From Lachnospiraceae bacterium (GTDB lineage Bacteria > Bacillota > Clostridia > Lachnospirales > Lachnospiraceae): 64,000 nt of DNA. The DNA is taken from assembly GCA_017482205.1 (NCBI GenBank), contig JAFUNK010000022.1:1-64000 (forward strand), given 5' to 3'. The notes beneath the pieces were generated by a model. That model did not search any database. It worked only from the letters and a program-made list of their open reading frames with translations, and was not told the DNA's origin. Made by a program: the position numbers and the translations under genes. The number at the start of each line of letters is the position of its first letter. Positions within the stretch are counted from its first letter, which is position 1. Positions 1 to 9,243 of this stretch are shown here, one piece after another.

Positions 1-878
1 AAATCCTGATGGCAGTGGAAGGCTATGGGGAAAGCGGCTATGAGGCGGCGGCAAGAGGATTAAGCCCCGATGCCATCCAGATGCTGGGAATAAACAGTGC
101 CATGTCAAATGTACTGACAGACAAAATCCTTTTAAGGGCATGTAGAGGACAACACGGTTTTGTAAGAAGTGTGACAGAAGGAAGTGTGGGAGCAGCCTAC
201 GAGTGGCTTCTGACAGACACGGTGGATAACTGGGTATCCGGAGACCTTAGCAGGGAGGATACCTATTACTGTGCAGCCCTGGCAGAGGGGCAGACTCCTG
301 AGGAAGCGAAGGCAACCATCTGTGAGATAAGAAAGCAGGAGCTACTACAGGCAATGGCAGTAGGAGGAACCATGTCAGGTATGGCATGGGGAGGTGGCAG
401 AGCAGCAGACTATCTTATTAACCGGATAAATCCCGGCCCGGTAAGCCCCGATACCCCTGAGAGTGTAAACCCCTTGCAGGAAGAGGGGATAAGTGAGATA
501 CTGGAGGTAGGGAATAGTGGAGATGGAACTGATGGTGTACCGAGTGAGGGTGGCACTAGTTCTTGGGTTAGAAACCTAGATAACACAAGCGATTTAAATG
601 TAGATGATTTCTTATCCTTAAAAGATAATGGTGTTGTGAAAGTTAACACATCAGGTAGTGATAGACCATTAACAGGGGCGCCTAATAGTTATTATAAAAC
701 CGGAAATGGAGAGCATATATTTGTATATGATGGAGATGGAAAATTAATATACGATATAAGCAGTAGTCGAGTTAAAGGTTTTAAAATAAATGTTGATCCT
801 AATGGTATTGAACATTATCAAGCATATAAACTAGAAGGCGCTGTGCCAGACGCAATTAAAAAATTATTTGGATGGTGA
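1..878 (+). CDS. C-terminal part of a polymorphic-toxin-like protein (5' end outside window)
   Basis: The frame is open to the window edge (first whole codon at base 3), so this is the 3' end of a longer gene; the ATG at base 9 is probably internal. The first ~140 residues are Gly/Ala-rich and helical. A Pro/Gly/Ser-rich linker follows, then a compact tail of ~90 residues rich in Asp, Tyr and Lys that ends GAVPDAIKKLFGW. The DNA turns visibly AT-richer from about base 560, in the tail and in the next gene. This layout, a conserved carrier with a swappable tail followed at once by a small gene, is that of contact-dependent or secreted polymorphic toxins. I do not recognise the tail family, so the toxic activity is unknown. 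Confidence 0.55.
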   Translation, partial: ILMAVEGYGESGYEAAARGLSPDAIQMLGINSAMSNVLTDKILLRACRGQHGFVRSVTEGSVGAAYEWLLTDTVDNWVSGDLSREDTYYCAALAEGQTPEEAKATICEIRKQELLQAMAVGGTMSGMAWGGGRAADYLINRINPGPVSPDTPESVNPLQEEGISEILEVGNSGDGTDGVPSEGGTSSWVRNLDNTSDLNVDDFLSLKDNGVVKVNTSGSDRPLTGAPNSYYKTGNGEHIFVYDGDGKLIYDISSSRVKGFKINVDPNGIEHYQAYKLEGAVPDAIKKLFGW

Positions 879-883
879 TAAAA

Positions 884-1375
884 ATGGAGAATATTAAAAT
901 ATTTAAAAGTATAGTTGATGAATCAATCAAAAATGAGATTATAGAAGCTAACTGGTGTACAGATTTAATTCAGTATGGCACATACAAGTGTAAAATGGAT
1001 GGTTTAATAGCTGCTGCATATTTGTACTGTCCTCAAATCATACAGGTTAAAGATTATATATTTATTAAGCAATTTTGGAACTGTAGTGTCGAGGAATCTA
1101 TGGAGCGCATTCGTAGATTGGAAGAACAATATGGTTGCGATAAAAGAACTATTGAAATGAGTGTCAATACATGGAGCATAGGCGATTTCTTTATTGGCGA
1201 CTCTAGTGAATTTATGGATAATGAAAAGTTAATTCGACAATTTGGTGATGCAGTAGTATATTTTTGGAAGATTAGAGTAAAGGAATTATTGCCAGAAAGA
1301 GAAATTATTGTCGAATTAGGTAATGATTTAATGGGTGAATTTGGATTATGTATTACTATGTATGAAGAAACTTAA
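884..1375 (+). CDS. probable cognate immunity protein, family not recognised
   Basis: A soluble acidic protein of 163 residues with no signal peptide or membrane segment. An ATG at 872 overlaps the end of the upstream gene, but the ATG at 884 is better placed: GGTGAT lies just upstream and overlaps the preceding stop. Its position directly after a toxin-like C-terminus, with the same raised AT content, suggests it neutralises that toxin. No family motif was recognised, so the role rests on context alone. Confidence 0.5.
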   Translation: MENIKIFKSIVDESIKNEIIEANWCTDLIQYGTYKCKMDGLIAAAYLYCPQIIQVKDYIFIKQFWNCSVEESMERIRRLEEQYGCDKRTIEMSVNTWSIGDFFIGDSSEFMDNEKLIRQFGDAVVYFWKIRVKELLPEREIIVELGNDLMGEFGLCITMYEET

Positions 1376-1603
1376 TTATACTTAATTGAAGGAGAGATAA
1401 TTGAGTAATTAGTTCTGATATAGAAATAATAATATTTTATTAGACTATTAGTGCAGCCATCTACCAGGCAGGGTGTTACCTGAGCGGAACCCCACCATCC
1501 ATGAGGCACAAAATTCTAGGGTGAAAGACTGTATTCTTTCACCCTTACCACCTGACTTTCCAGCGTTCACGCAAGACTTCCAAGGTCTCAGTGGTGCTGG
1601 AAT
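1376..1603. other. noncoding gap between convergent genes, with two hairpins
   Basis: There is an 11-bp perfect stem at 1518-1528/1535-1545 (GTGAAAGA core, 6-nt loop) with no T-run after it. A second stem, TTCCAGC (1558-1564) with GCTGGAA (1596-1602), has a 31-nt loop and is followed by TTTA and nine T, so it could terminate the toxin/immunity transcript. That T-run is also the AAA codons at the end of the opposing gene. No coding sequence is apparent. Confidence 0.4.
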
Positions 1604-2716
1604 TTATTTTTTTTTACGCTTTTCAGTAGCACAACGTTCTTTGAGAAACTTTTCAAACAATGCTTCGTCAGTGGGAATCTCTGCCCAATCATTTGTCCAT
1701 GCAGAAAGATAAGCTGCATTAGAGATGGAAAGGGAGTTTAATCCTTCTTCACCTGTGGCAATCATATCTGTACCGTTCAGAATTGCCTGAGCGAACTTTT
1801 CCAGTACGATGGGGTGTCCTTCCGGTTCGTTATCTGTGAATTCCTCGTAGGTAGTTTCGGGAGTGATAAACCCTTCTGTGGCAGTAAAGCAGAATTCCCG
1901 CTCAGGTATTGCAAGTTTCCACCACTTTAGTTTGCCATGTTCAATGACGATTTTTCCTTTGTCACCTGAAATCTCAAGGCGGTTTGTTCCGGGAGCTTCA
2001 CCGGTAGTGGTAATAAAGGTTGCGGTTGCACCGTTGTCATATTCACCGAAAATGGTAACATCATCTTCGACATCAATTTCATGGTATTTGCCGAAACTAC
2101 AGAATGCACGGATGCGTTTGGGCATACCGAAAATCCATTGCCATAAATCCAAATTATGAGGTGCCTGATTTAATAAAACACCGCCGCCTTCGCCGCTCCA
2201 GGTTGCACGCCAGCTGCCGGAGTTGTAATAAGCCTGTGTACGATACCAGTTGGTAATAATCCATACAAGGCGTTTGGGTATACCAAGTTCTCCACTTTGA
2301 ACAATTTCACGGGCTTTGGCATAGAGGGGATTTGTACGCTGGTTAAACATAATGCCGAATTTTACACCGGATTTTGCAGCTGCATCATTCATTTCGCGTA
2401 CTTGTCTTGCGTATACACCGGCAGGTTTTTCGGTCAGGACATGAATGCCGCGGTTGAAACACTCGATTGCCCAAGTGGGGTGGTCGTAGTGGGGCACAGC
2501 GATTAATGCAGCGTCAATCAGACCGCTGTCTAACATTTCGGCAGTGTCAGTAAAACAGGTTACATCAGGATACTGTTTCGGGAAATTCAGCTTATCAGGA
2601 TTAATATCGCTGACAGCGGTTACCTCTACGGAAGGGCACTTTCCGTCCATTACATTGCGGAAATGACCGCTGCCCATATTTCCCATACCGATGATACCAA
2701 GTCTGATTTTATTCAT
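1604..2716 (-). CDS. Gfo/Idh/MocA family NAD(P)-dependent oxidoreductase
   Basis: A 370-residue cytoplasmic sugar/polyol dehydrogenase. The N-terminal Rossmann fold starts RLGIIGMGNMGSGHF (GxGxxG). The family motif LTEKPAG follows near residue 95, then the C-terminal alpha/beta domain. The ATG at 2716 is chosen because AAGGAGG lies just before it; an upstream in-frame extension has no such site and adds a non-family tail. It is the second gene of a two-gene operon, 11 nt after a sugar isomerase-like gene. The substrate is not readable from sequence; inositol-, glucoside- or amino-sugar-type compounds are usual for this pairing. Confidence 0.85.
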   Translation of the reverse strand: MNKIRLGIIGMGNMGSGHFRNVMDGKCPSVEVTAVSDINPDKLNFPKQYPDVTCFTDTAEMLDSGLIDAALIAVPHYDHPTWAIECFNRGIHVLTEKPAGVYARQVREMNDAAAKSGVKFGIMFNQRTNPLYAKAREIVQSGELGIPKRLVWIITNWYRTQAYYNSGSWRATWSGEGGGVLLNQAPHNLDLWQWIFGMPKRIRAFCSFGKYHEIDVEDDVTIFGEYDNGATATFITTTGEAPGTNRLEISGDKGKIVIEHGKLKWWKLAIPEREFCFTATEGFITPETTYEEFTDNEPEGHPIVLEKFAQAILNGTDMIATGEEGLNSLSISNAAYLSAWTNDWAEIPTDEALFEKFLKERCATEKRKKK

Positions 2717-2727
2717 AATATTCCTCC

Positions 2728-3549
2728 TTAGATTAATTCTTTTAATGCTTCTACAGCCACATCGAAGGCTGCTGTGGAAGAGGGATAACAATATTCTCCC
2801 ATTTTTGTTTTTTCCTGTGTTTCCAGATTTTCAAACCCTGCAAATACGGACAAGTGAGGCTCCAGTGTCAGAACACTTCCCTTATATTGGGAAAGCAGGT
2901 AGGAGAGGTTACCGATACCCTTGCCTGCGGGAACCACTGAACCGTCAGCCAGTGCATCTTTAATGTGCATATATGTAACATAGGGGTGGAGCATATTCCA
3001 CGCTTCAACCGTATCCTGCCCGCATTGGATAAAGTTTGCAGGGTCAAATACCGCTTTTAATTGGGGAAAGGTTTTGTGGATTTCCTCACAGCGGGAAGCG
3101 ATATCACCATAAATTCCCTTTTCATTTTCATGGCAGAGTGTGATGTCACTGCCTTTTGCTGCTTGTATAAACTGAGCAAGTCGGTTCATTACTTCGTCCC
3201 GGTAGCGGGCTTCGCCACCCGTGGGAACATAAAAACTGAACATACGAATGTGTTTGGCTCCAAGGGTGTCAGCAAGTTCTAAACCATGCTTAAATTTGTC
3301 AAGATGGGGGGCAAAATCTTCTTCAATACCGATTTTTCCGTAGGGAGAACCAAGGGACCATACGGATATGCCGGAATCTTCCAACTGTTTACGTACTTCT
3401 TTGGCTTTTGTTACAGAGATATCCGAAATGTTTTCACCGTCAACACCCCGGATTTCAAGATAGCGGATATCGTTCTTTATCATAGCTCCGATTTGCCCGC
3501 TGATACTGCTGTCTGCTTCGTCTGCAAAGGCTGCCAGTGTAAAATTCAT
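2728..3549 (-). CDS. sugar phosphate isomerase/epimerase-like TIM-barrel protein
   Basis: A 273-residue protein of the xylose-isomerase-like TIM-barrel superfamily. Expected strand-end motifs are visible: LCHENEKG, VFDPANF, YMHIKDAL and LTLEPHL, which supply the Glu/Asp/His metal ligands. The start at 3549 (MNFTLAAFADEADSS) has CGGAGG just upstream; a longer reading from 3612 lacks support. It leads the operon with the oxidoreductase and is divergent from an AraC regulator, which suggests an inducible sugar catabolic unit. The exact reaction is unknown. Confidence 0.8.
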   Translation of the reverse strand: MNFTLAAFADEADSSISGQIGAMIKNDIRYLEIRGVDGENISDISVTKAKEVRKQLEDSGISVWSLGSPYGKIGIEEDFAPHLDKFKHGLELADTLGAKHIRMFSFYVPTGGEARYRDEVMNRLAQFIQAAKGSDITLCHENEKGIYGDIASRCEEIHKTFPQLKAVFDPANFIQCGQDTVEAWNMLHPYVTYMHIKDALADGSVVPAGKGIGNLSYLLSQYKGSVLTLEPHLSVFAGFENLETQEKTKMGEYCYPSSTAAFDVAVEALKELI

Positions 3550-3749
3550 AATAATATACCTCCGTTTTTTGTACTTACTTACGTTATAATATGATATAAT
3601 AAGAATTACCATTGTTAATATAAGCGTTATTTATTGCAAATTCACGCATGGTTTGTATGGGAGAAGGCAGTTAAACGGAATGGACAGATGAATTGCAAGC
3701 CGAGATGCCGAATGGGCAGATGTGGTAAAAATATCCAAGGAGGGTGCCT

Positions 3750-4580
3750 ATGCTGAATGAATACTGTTTCGGAGATATTTATATAAGACATGCCATTGAT
3801 GACTTTCCTGATGACAAGGACTTTAGTATGCATATCCACGATTGCTGCGAGATATATTTTTGTGTGTCGGGTGAGGTGGATTATTTGGTCGAGGGGGCAA
3901 AGTACCGGCTTGATAACAATAATTTGATGATAATGAGGCCTGCGGAATCCCATAAAGCTAAAATTCTGGATAAAAAGCGTTATGAGAGGTATGCCATAAA
4001 CTTTCCGGTATCCTTTGTACATTCTATAGATCCGCAAGGCAGACTGTTGCATCCTTTTACGGAACGTGCACTGGGGAAAAGCAATTTTTACAATGCAAAG
4101 GATATAGATACGGGGCTGTTAAGCCGTCTGCTCTATGAGATGTGCTATGACAGTAACGATACGTACAACAGAAATCTTACCATTACCACACATTTGTGGA
4201 TAATTCTGGATATGATAAACCGGGCATTTTCCATGAAAGGAAATGCAGAGTACCAGCCCCAGAGCAATGCGGAGCAGATTGTGATGTATGTGAACAATCA
4301 TCTTTTTGAGGAACTTTCCGTGCCGGCACTGGCAGAATATTTTTATCTCAGCACTTCCCAGTTTAGCAGGGTGTTTAAGCAGGCAACGGGGGCGGCACCC
4401 TGGGATTATATTATCAAGAAGAGGCTTACTGCAGCAAAGGAAAAAATCCGTAGCGGTTTTTCGGCACAAGAGGCCTGTGAAACCAGTGGTTTTAAAGAAT
4501 ATTCTGCCTTTTACAGGGCATATATGAAGCATTTTGGCTGTTCACCCAAGAAAGATGGTGAAAAGATAGAGATGTTATAG
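3750..4580 (+). CDS. AraC family transcriptional regulator with cupin-like sensor
   Basis: 276 residues. The N-terminal ~150 form an AraC-type cupin sensor (HIHDCCEIYFCVSGEVDYLV). The C-terminal ~100 hold two helix-turn-helix motifs, including ELSVPALAEYFYLSTSQFSR and ACETSGFKEYSAFYRAYMKH. AAGGAGG ends 5-6 nt before the ATG at 3750; an in-frame GTG at 3744 overlaps that ribosome site and is unlikely. It is divergent from the isomerase/oxidoreductase operon across ~200 nt, so it probably controls that operon in response to its sugar (inference). Confidence 0.87.
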   Translation: MLNEYCFGDIYIRHAIDDFPDDKDFSMHIHDCCEIYFCVSGEVDYLVEGAKYRLDNNNLMIMRPAESHKAKILDKKRYERYAINFPVSFVHSIDPQGRLLHPFTERALGKSNFYNAKDIDTGLLSRLLYEMCYDSNDTYNRNLTITTHLWIILDMINRAFSMKGNAEYQPQSNAEQIVMYVNNHLFEELSVPALAEYFYLSTSQFSRVFKQATGAAPWDYIIKKRLTAAKEKIRSGFSAQEACETSGFKEYSAFYRAYMKHFGCSPKKDGEKIEML

Positions 4581-4609
4581 ATTTTCTATCCCACAGAGCG
4601 GTTTTTATG

Positions 4610-4618
4610 TGGTATAAT
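4610..4618 (+). promoter_or_regulatory. extended -10 promoter of the branching enzyme gene
   Basis: TGGTATAAT is a consensus extended -10 element lying 44 nt before the glgB start. No good -35 is seen at 17 nt, which is acceptable for an extended -10 promoter. Confidence 0.5.
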
Positions 4619-4661
4619 GAAATATGTGGGGAACAAACTTAGTGTATGGAGGAGGTAGGCT

Positions 4662-6647
4662 ATGTCTTACAAAATTTTGGAAATTGACCCGTATTTAGAG
4701 CCCTTTGAAAAAGACATCAATTTACGCATGGACAATCTGGCAAGAAAGAAACAACAGCTTTTCGGAAATGGCGGCAATCTGGTGGATTTTGCAAATGGCT
4801 ATGAATACTTTGGTTTTCATCGTACAAAGGATGGCTGGGTTTACAGAGAGTGGGCACCGGCAGCACAGGAGATGTATTTGACCGGTGACTTTAACGGCTG
4901 GGATGTAAAGGCATGTCCGATGAGAAGACTTTCCGGCGGTGTATTTGAGGTCTATCTGGAGGGTAAGGACACCTTACAGCCCGGACAGAAGGTACAGGCA
5001 ATCGTTATCCATGACGGACAGATGCTGCGTCGTATTCCCCTGTATGCTACCCGCGTGGTACAGGATAGGGAAAAGTTGCTCTGGTGTGCTGAAATTGAAG
5101 ATACCTTAGAACCCTACCCTTGGACAGATGCAGGGTTTGTGCCTGCAAAAACTCCCTTTATTTATGAGTGTCATATTGGTATGGCGCAGGAAAAAGGTGC
5201 GGTAGGCAGTTATAAAGAATTTACGGAGAATATTTTGCCCCGCGTGAAAGAACTGGGATACAATACCATTCAGATTATGGCAATTATGGAGCACCCGTAC
5301 TATGGTTCCTTTGGCTATCAGGTATCCAATTTCTTTGCAGCGTCTTCCCGTTACGGTTACAGCCGTGACTTAAAGGAGCTGATAAATACAGCACACAGCA
5401 TGGGCATTACGGTGCTTTTGGATGTGGTACATTCCCACGCAGTAAAAAATACTAACGAAGGCTTAAATGAGTTTGACGGTACGGAATATCAGTTCTTCCA
5501 CACCGGAGAAAAGGGTAACCACAGTGCATGGGGGACCAAGCTCTTTAACTATGGCAAAAACGAAGTGCTTCATTTCCTTTTATCCAATTTAAAATACTGG
5601 ATGGAGATATTCCACTTTGACGGCTTCCGCTTTGACGGTGTGACCTCCATGCTTTACCATGATCATGGACTGGGCAGTGCATTCAGCAACTATGATATGT
5701 ATTTTTCCATGAATACAGACGTGGAATCTGTGACTTATTTACAGCTTGCCAATGAACTGATTCATAAGTTAAATCCCAATGCAGTTACCATAGCAGAGGA
5801 TATGTCCGGTATGCCGGGTATGTGTCTGCCCATAGAGGATGGCGGTATCGGCTTTGATTATCGTTTATCCATGGGAGTACCTGACATGTGGATTAAGACT
5901 TTGAAAGAATGCACGGACGAGCAGTGGGATATTTATAAGTTCTGGTATGAATTGATTGGCCGCAGACCCAAAGAGAAAAACATTGGCTATTGCGAGTCAC
6001 ATGACCAGGCATTGGTAGGCGACAAGACCATTATGTTCCGTTTGTGTGATGCGGAAATGTATACCCATATGAGCAAGTTTTTTGGTAGCACGATAGTAGA
6101 CAGAGGTATCGCTCTTCACAAGATGATTCGTCTGGTAACAGCGTCTCTTGCAGGCGAAGGATATCTTAACTTTATGGGTAACGAGTTCGGACATCCCGAA
6201 TGGATTGATTTTCCCAGAGAGGGCAACGGTTGGAGCTATCATTACTGCCGCAGACAGTGGAGTCTGGTAGACAACCATGACCTGCGTTATCATGAATTAA
6301 ACGATTTTGACAAGGCAATGGTAAAATTGTTAAAAGAAGAAGACGTACTTTCAAAAGAGGCAGTGAACCGATGGATGCATCAGGACGACAAGATACTGAT
6401 TTATAGCAAGGGTGATATGGTATTTGCCTTTAACTTCCATCCCACCAAGTCCTTTGACGGATACTTTGTGCCGGTAGGCGAGCCGGGAGCTTATGAGGTA
6501 GTATTGTCCTCCGATGACGGTGCGTTCGGCGGATTTGGCCGTGTGGATACCTCTTATGTATACCATACTCAGACCACACCTGATAACTGGCATGGCTTCC
6601 AGTGCTACCTGCCCAGTAGAAGTGCCATTGTATTTAAGAAAAAATAA
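4662..6647 (+). CDS. glgB: 1,4-alpha-glucan branching enzyme (GH13, eukaryote-like type)
   Basis: 661 residues; makes alpha-1,6 branches in glycogen. An N-terminal CBM48-like domain (YREWAPAAQEMYLTGDFNGW, ~60-80) precedes the GH13 barrel. Region II reads DGFRFDGVT with the nucleophile Asp325; region III is VTIAEDMSG with acid Glu379; region IV is CESHDQ with His447/Asp448. The GFRFDGVTSMLYHDHG block is typical of the GH13_8 branch that includes eukaryotic and some bacterial enzymes. GGAGGAGG precedes the ATG. It stands alone here; glycogen phosphorylase is encoded 24 kb away on the same strand. Confidence 0.93.
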   Translation: MSYKILEIDPYLEPFEKDINLRMDNLARKKQQLFGNGGNLVDFANGYEYFGFHRTKDGWVYREWAPAAQEMYLTGDFNGWDVKACPMRRLSGGVFEVYLEGKDTLQPGQKVQAIVIHDGQMLRRIPLYATRVVQDREKLLWCAEIEDTLEPYPWTDAGFVPAKTPFIYECHIGMAQEKGAVGSYKEFTENILPRVKELGYNTIQIMAIMEHPYYGSFGYQVSNFFAASSRYGYSRDLKELINTAHSMGITVLLDVVHSHAVKNTNEGLNEFDGTEYQFFHTGEKGNHSAWGTKLFNYGKNEVLHFLLSNLKYWMEIFHFDGFRFDGVTSMLYHDHGLGSAFSNYDMYFSMNTDVESVTYLQLANELIHKLNPNAVTIAEDMSGMPGMCLPIEDGGIGFDYRLSMGVPDMWIKTLKECTDEQWDIYKFWYELIGRRPKEKNIGYCESHDQALVGDKTIMFRLCDAEMYTHMSKFFGSTIVDRGIALHKMIRLVTASLAGEGYLNFMGNEFGHPEWIDFPREGNGWSYHYCRRQWSLVDNHDLRYHELNDFDKAMVKLLKEEDVLSKEAVNRWMHQDDKILIYSKGDMVFAFNFHPTKSFDGYFVPVGEPGAYEVVLSSDDGAFGGFGRVDTSYVYHTQTTPDNWHGFQCYLPSRSAIVFKKK

Positions 6648-6692
6648 CCGGTTAACGACAGGTTTCATACAGTAGTATAAAATTAAAACTAT

Positions 6693-6732
6693 AATTACCA
6701 CCAATGGAAGATGGACCGTTGGTGGTAATTTA
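6693..6732 (+). terminator. hairpin after glgB
   Basis: A 12-bp perfect stem, AATTACCACCAA (6693-6704) with TTGGTGGTAATT (6719-6730). The downstream T-tract is short, so termination may be partial. Confidence 0.55.
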
Positions 6733-6795
6733 AAATAGAAGTACATACAGGAAAATGTAAAAGAATTACGCATTGAGAAATAGAGGAAGTAGGAA

Positions 6796-8475
6796 ATGAC
6801 GACTTATTATGCAGTGATGGCAGTGATGTCGCTGGTTATTTTAATCACATCTTTATTGTTTTTTACTGAAAAAAAATTGAATTACTACATACTGGCAATT
6901 CTTGCCATTATGGCAATTGGTAATGCAGGGTATTATCTTATTGCTACGGCAGATACATTAAGTGTAGCTTTGATTGGTAAGAAGATATCTTATGTGGGAG
7001 GATGTTTTATCCCACCCCTTATGCTGAGTGTTATATTTAAGGTGTGTAATATCAGTATCAAAAAATGGATTGGGAATGTATTGAGCTTATATAGTTTTGC
7101 GGTGTACGGAATGGTTCTTACTATAGGGTATAATGACATATATTATGCCGGTGTAGAGTTGGTTAAAGACGGAGATGCTACTGCACTTATTCCTCAATAT
7201 GGTTTTTGCCATAACTTTTTCTATGTGCTTCTTTATGGATATTTGTTGATTGGTGTTGTAATTTTATTTTACAGCCTGAAGACTAAAAATCAGGTATCCC
7301 GTAAGAATTTGTGGGTTCTGATAGGGGTTGAGGCTATGAATATAGTAATATTCCTCGTGGGAAGGGTTATCAATCCTGATTTGGAGGTAACTAACTTATC
7401 TTATGTAATTGATGGATTCCTGTTTCTTTATTTTAATAGGCGGATAACCGTATATAGTTTGGAGGACAACATTATCAGTAGTCTGGATAAACAGAATGAT
7501 TATGGATATATCATGTTTGACAAAAACCGCAATTATTTGGGAGCTAACCGGCTGGCTGTCAGCATTCTGCCGGATCTTGCTTTGTGCAGGATTGACAGAC
7601 CTGTTTCCAATTCTCAAACTTTAGATTTTTTGCAGGTGGAACTGGATGAATTTGAAAAAGAAAAGGATGCTTTGTTTGAATTGGATAAAGAGGAAAAACA
7701 TTATGAAGGTCGGATCAATCAAATCTGGTACGCTGATAGGGCAGTGGGATATTTGTTTGAAATTGCCAATGTGACGGACAAATATAAGTATACAAAGTTG
7801 CTTTCGGAATATAATGACAATTTAAAGAATGAGGTGGAAGAAAAAACAGCCCATATCAGAAACATACAGTCCCAAGTGCTTCTGGGCATGGCGAATATGG
7901 TGGAAAACCGTGATGGCAACACAGGAGGGCATATTAAGCGTACCAGTAATGTAATAGAAATACTGATTAACACAATCAGGAGAAATCATATCCTGCAACT
8001 GGAAGATAAATTTTGTCAGGCGGTAATTAAAGCAGCACCTATGCATGATTTGGGTAAGATAGGTATAGATGATAATATCTTACGTAAACCGGGAAAGCTT
8101 ACCGATGAGGAATTTGTAATTATGCAGACCCATGCAGAGAAAAGTGGTGAACTGGTGGAAAGTATTTTAAAGGATGTAGAAGATGACTATTTTGTAAATG
8201 TCGCTAAGAACCTGGCAAGACACCATCACGAAAAATGGAATGGCGCAGGGTATCCGGACCAATTGCAGGGAGAGAATATTCCTTTGGAAGCACGAATTAT
8301 GGCAGTGGCAGATGTATATGATGCACTGGTAAGCAAGCGATGTTACAAGGAACCTATGAGTTTTGAACAGGCATATGGGGTGATGATGGAGTCCATGGGA
8401 AGCCATTTTGACCCGCAGATGGCGGAAGTGTTTGAGAAGAGCAGGAAAGAACTGGAAGAGTATTACTCTGCATAG
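6796..8475 (+). CDS. membrane HD-GYP protein, probable c-di-GMP phosphodiesterase
   Basis: 559 residues. About 215 N-terminal residues form a multi-pass membrane sensor like the 7TM region of some histidine kinases. A PAS-like segment and a short coiled coil follow. The C-terminal HD-GYP domain has APMHDLGKIGI (HD signature), ARHHHEKWNGAGYPDQL (HHExxxGxGYP) and MAVADVYDAL. All expected metal ligands appear present, so it should hydrolyse cyclic di-GMP at the membrane. GAGGAAG precedes the ATG. Two GGDEF proteins in the window would supply the opposing activity. Confidence 0.9.
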   Translation: MTTYYAVMAVMSLVILITSLLFFTEKKLNYYILAILAIMAIGNAGYYLIATADTLSVALIGKKISYVGGCFIPPLMLSVIFKVCNISIKKWIGNVLSLYSFAVYGMVLTIGYNDIYYAGVELVKDGDATALIPQYGFCHNFFYVLLYGYLLIGVVILFYSLKTKNQVSRKNLWVLIGVEAMNIVIFLVGRVINPDLEVTNLSYVIDGFLFLYFNRRITVYSLEDNIISSLDKQNDYGYIMFDKNRNYLGANRLAVSILPDLALCRIDRPVSNSQTLDFLQVELDEFEKEKDALFELDKEEKHYEGRINQIWYADRAVGYLFEIANVTDKYKYTKLLSEYNDNLKNEVEEKTAHIRNIQSQVLLGMANMVENRDGNTGGHIKRTSNVIEILINTIRRNHILQLEDKFCQAVIKAAPMHDLGKIGIDDNILRKPGKLTDEEFVIMQTHAEKSGELVESILKDVEDDYFVNVAKNLARHHHEKWNGAGYPDQLQGENIPLEARIMAVADVYDALVSKRCYKEPMSFEQAYGVMMESMGSHFDPQMAEVFEKSRKELEEYYSA

Positions 8476-8480
8476 TTCGT

Positions 8481-9107
8481 GTGAGGATGGAAGAGATTAT
8501 TCATCACCTGGCCATTTTTGTATCAAGATTATGGCAGATACATGTATTCGGGGAAGGGAATACACGAACTACAGCAGTATTTTTTATAAAATATCTTAGA
8601 ACGCTTGGCTTTGACGCAACGAATGACATTTTTGCTGAAAATGCATGGTATTTTAGAAATGCACTTGTTAGAGCAAACTATAACGATTTGAAAAATGGTG
8701 TTCATGAGACAACTGAGTATTTGGAATTGTTTCTAAGAAATTTATTACTGGATGAAAAGAATGAACTTCATAATCGTTCTATGCATATCAGTGGAATGTT
8801 TGAAGAAGTGGGCGTTGAAAGTTCAAAAGCGAACATTGAGAACGTAGAAGCGAACATTGAAAAACAAAAAGCGGACATTCGAAACAGATTACTTTCTTTT
8901 TCTAATGTGATTTCAAAAAAGACAATAAATTATGTGCTGGAACTGTTTTCAAAGTGTGGAAAAAAAGAGTATTTTGGTAGAACGATTGTAGAAGATATTA
9001 CCGGATTAAAACCAACAAGAGCTTCTGAATTGATAAAATTATTGATTGATAGTGAGATAATCGTACCTGTAACCGGACACGGAAAAGGAAAATACCGGTT
9101 TCAATAA
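8481..9107 (+). pseudogene. 5'-truncated Fic/DOC family protein
   Basis: The reading frame begins almost inside the Fic core: QIHVFGEGNTRTT corresponds to the HPFxEGNxR signature, with Pro replaced by Val. The N-terminal helices that normally precede it (roughly 110-130 residues) are absent; only 5 nt separate this GTG from the stop of the HD-GYP gene. The C-terminal part is intact: a polar repeat segment (SKANIENVEANIEKQKADI) and a winged-helix-like end (GLKPTRASELIKLLIDSEII). Fic enzymes usually AMPylate proteins. This remnant is probably non-functional, although the frame is open for 208 codons. Confidence 0.7.
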
Positions 9108-9108
9108 T

Positions 9109-9148
9109 AGGGAACTTTTGCATATAATACGCAGCATAAAAGTTCCCT
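9109..9148 (+). terminator. hairpin after the fic remnant
   Basis: An 11-bp stem, AGGGAACTTTT (9109-9119) with AAAAGTTCCCT (9138-9148). No T-run follows, so its function as a terminator is uncertain. Confidence 0.35.
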
Positions 9149-9243
9149 AAAAAGAAAACGAAAATCGGACATTGAAAGGGTGTTAGCATACCGTCACATG
9201 TTTGCAAAGTTAAACAGTCTGTACGCCAAATGGAGGATCAGAT

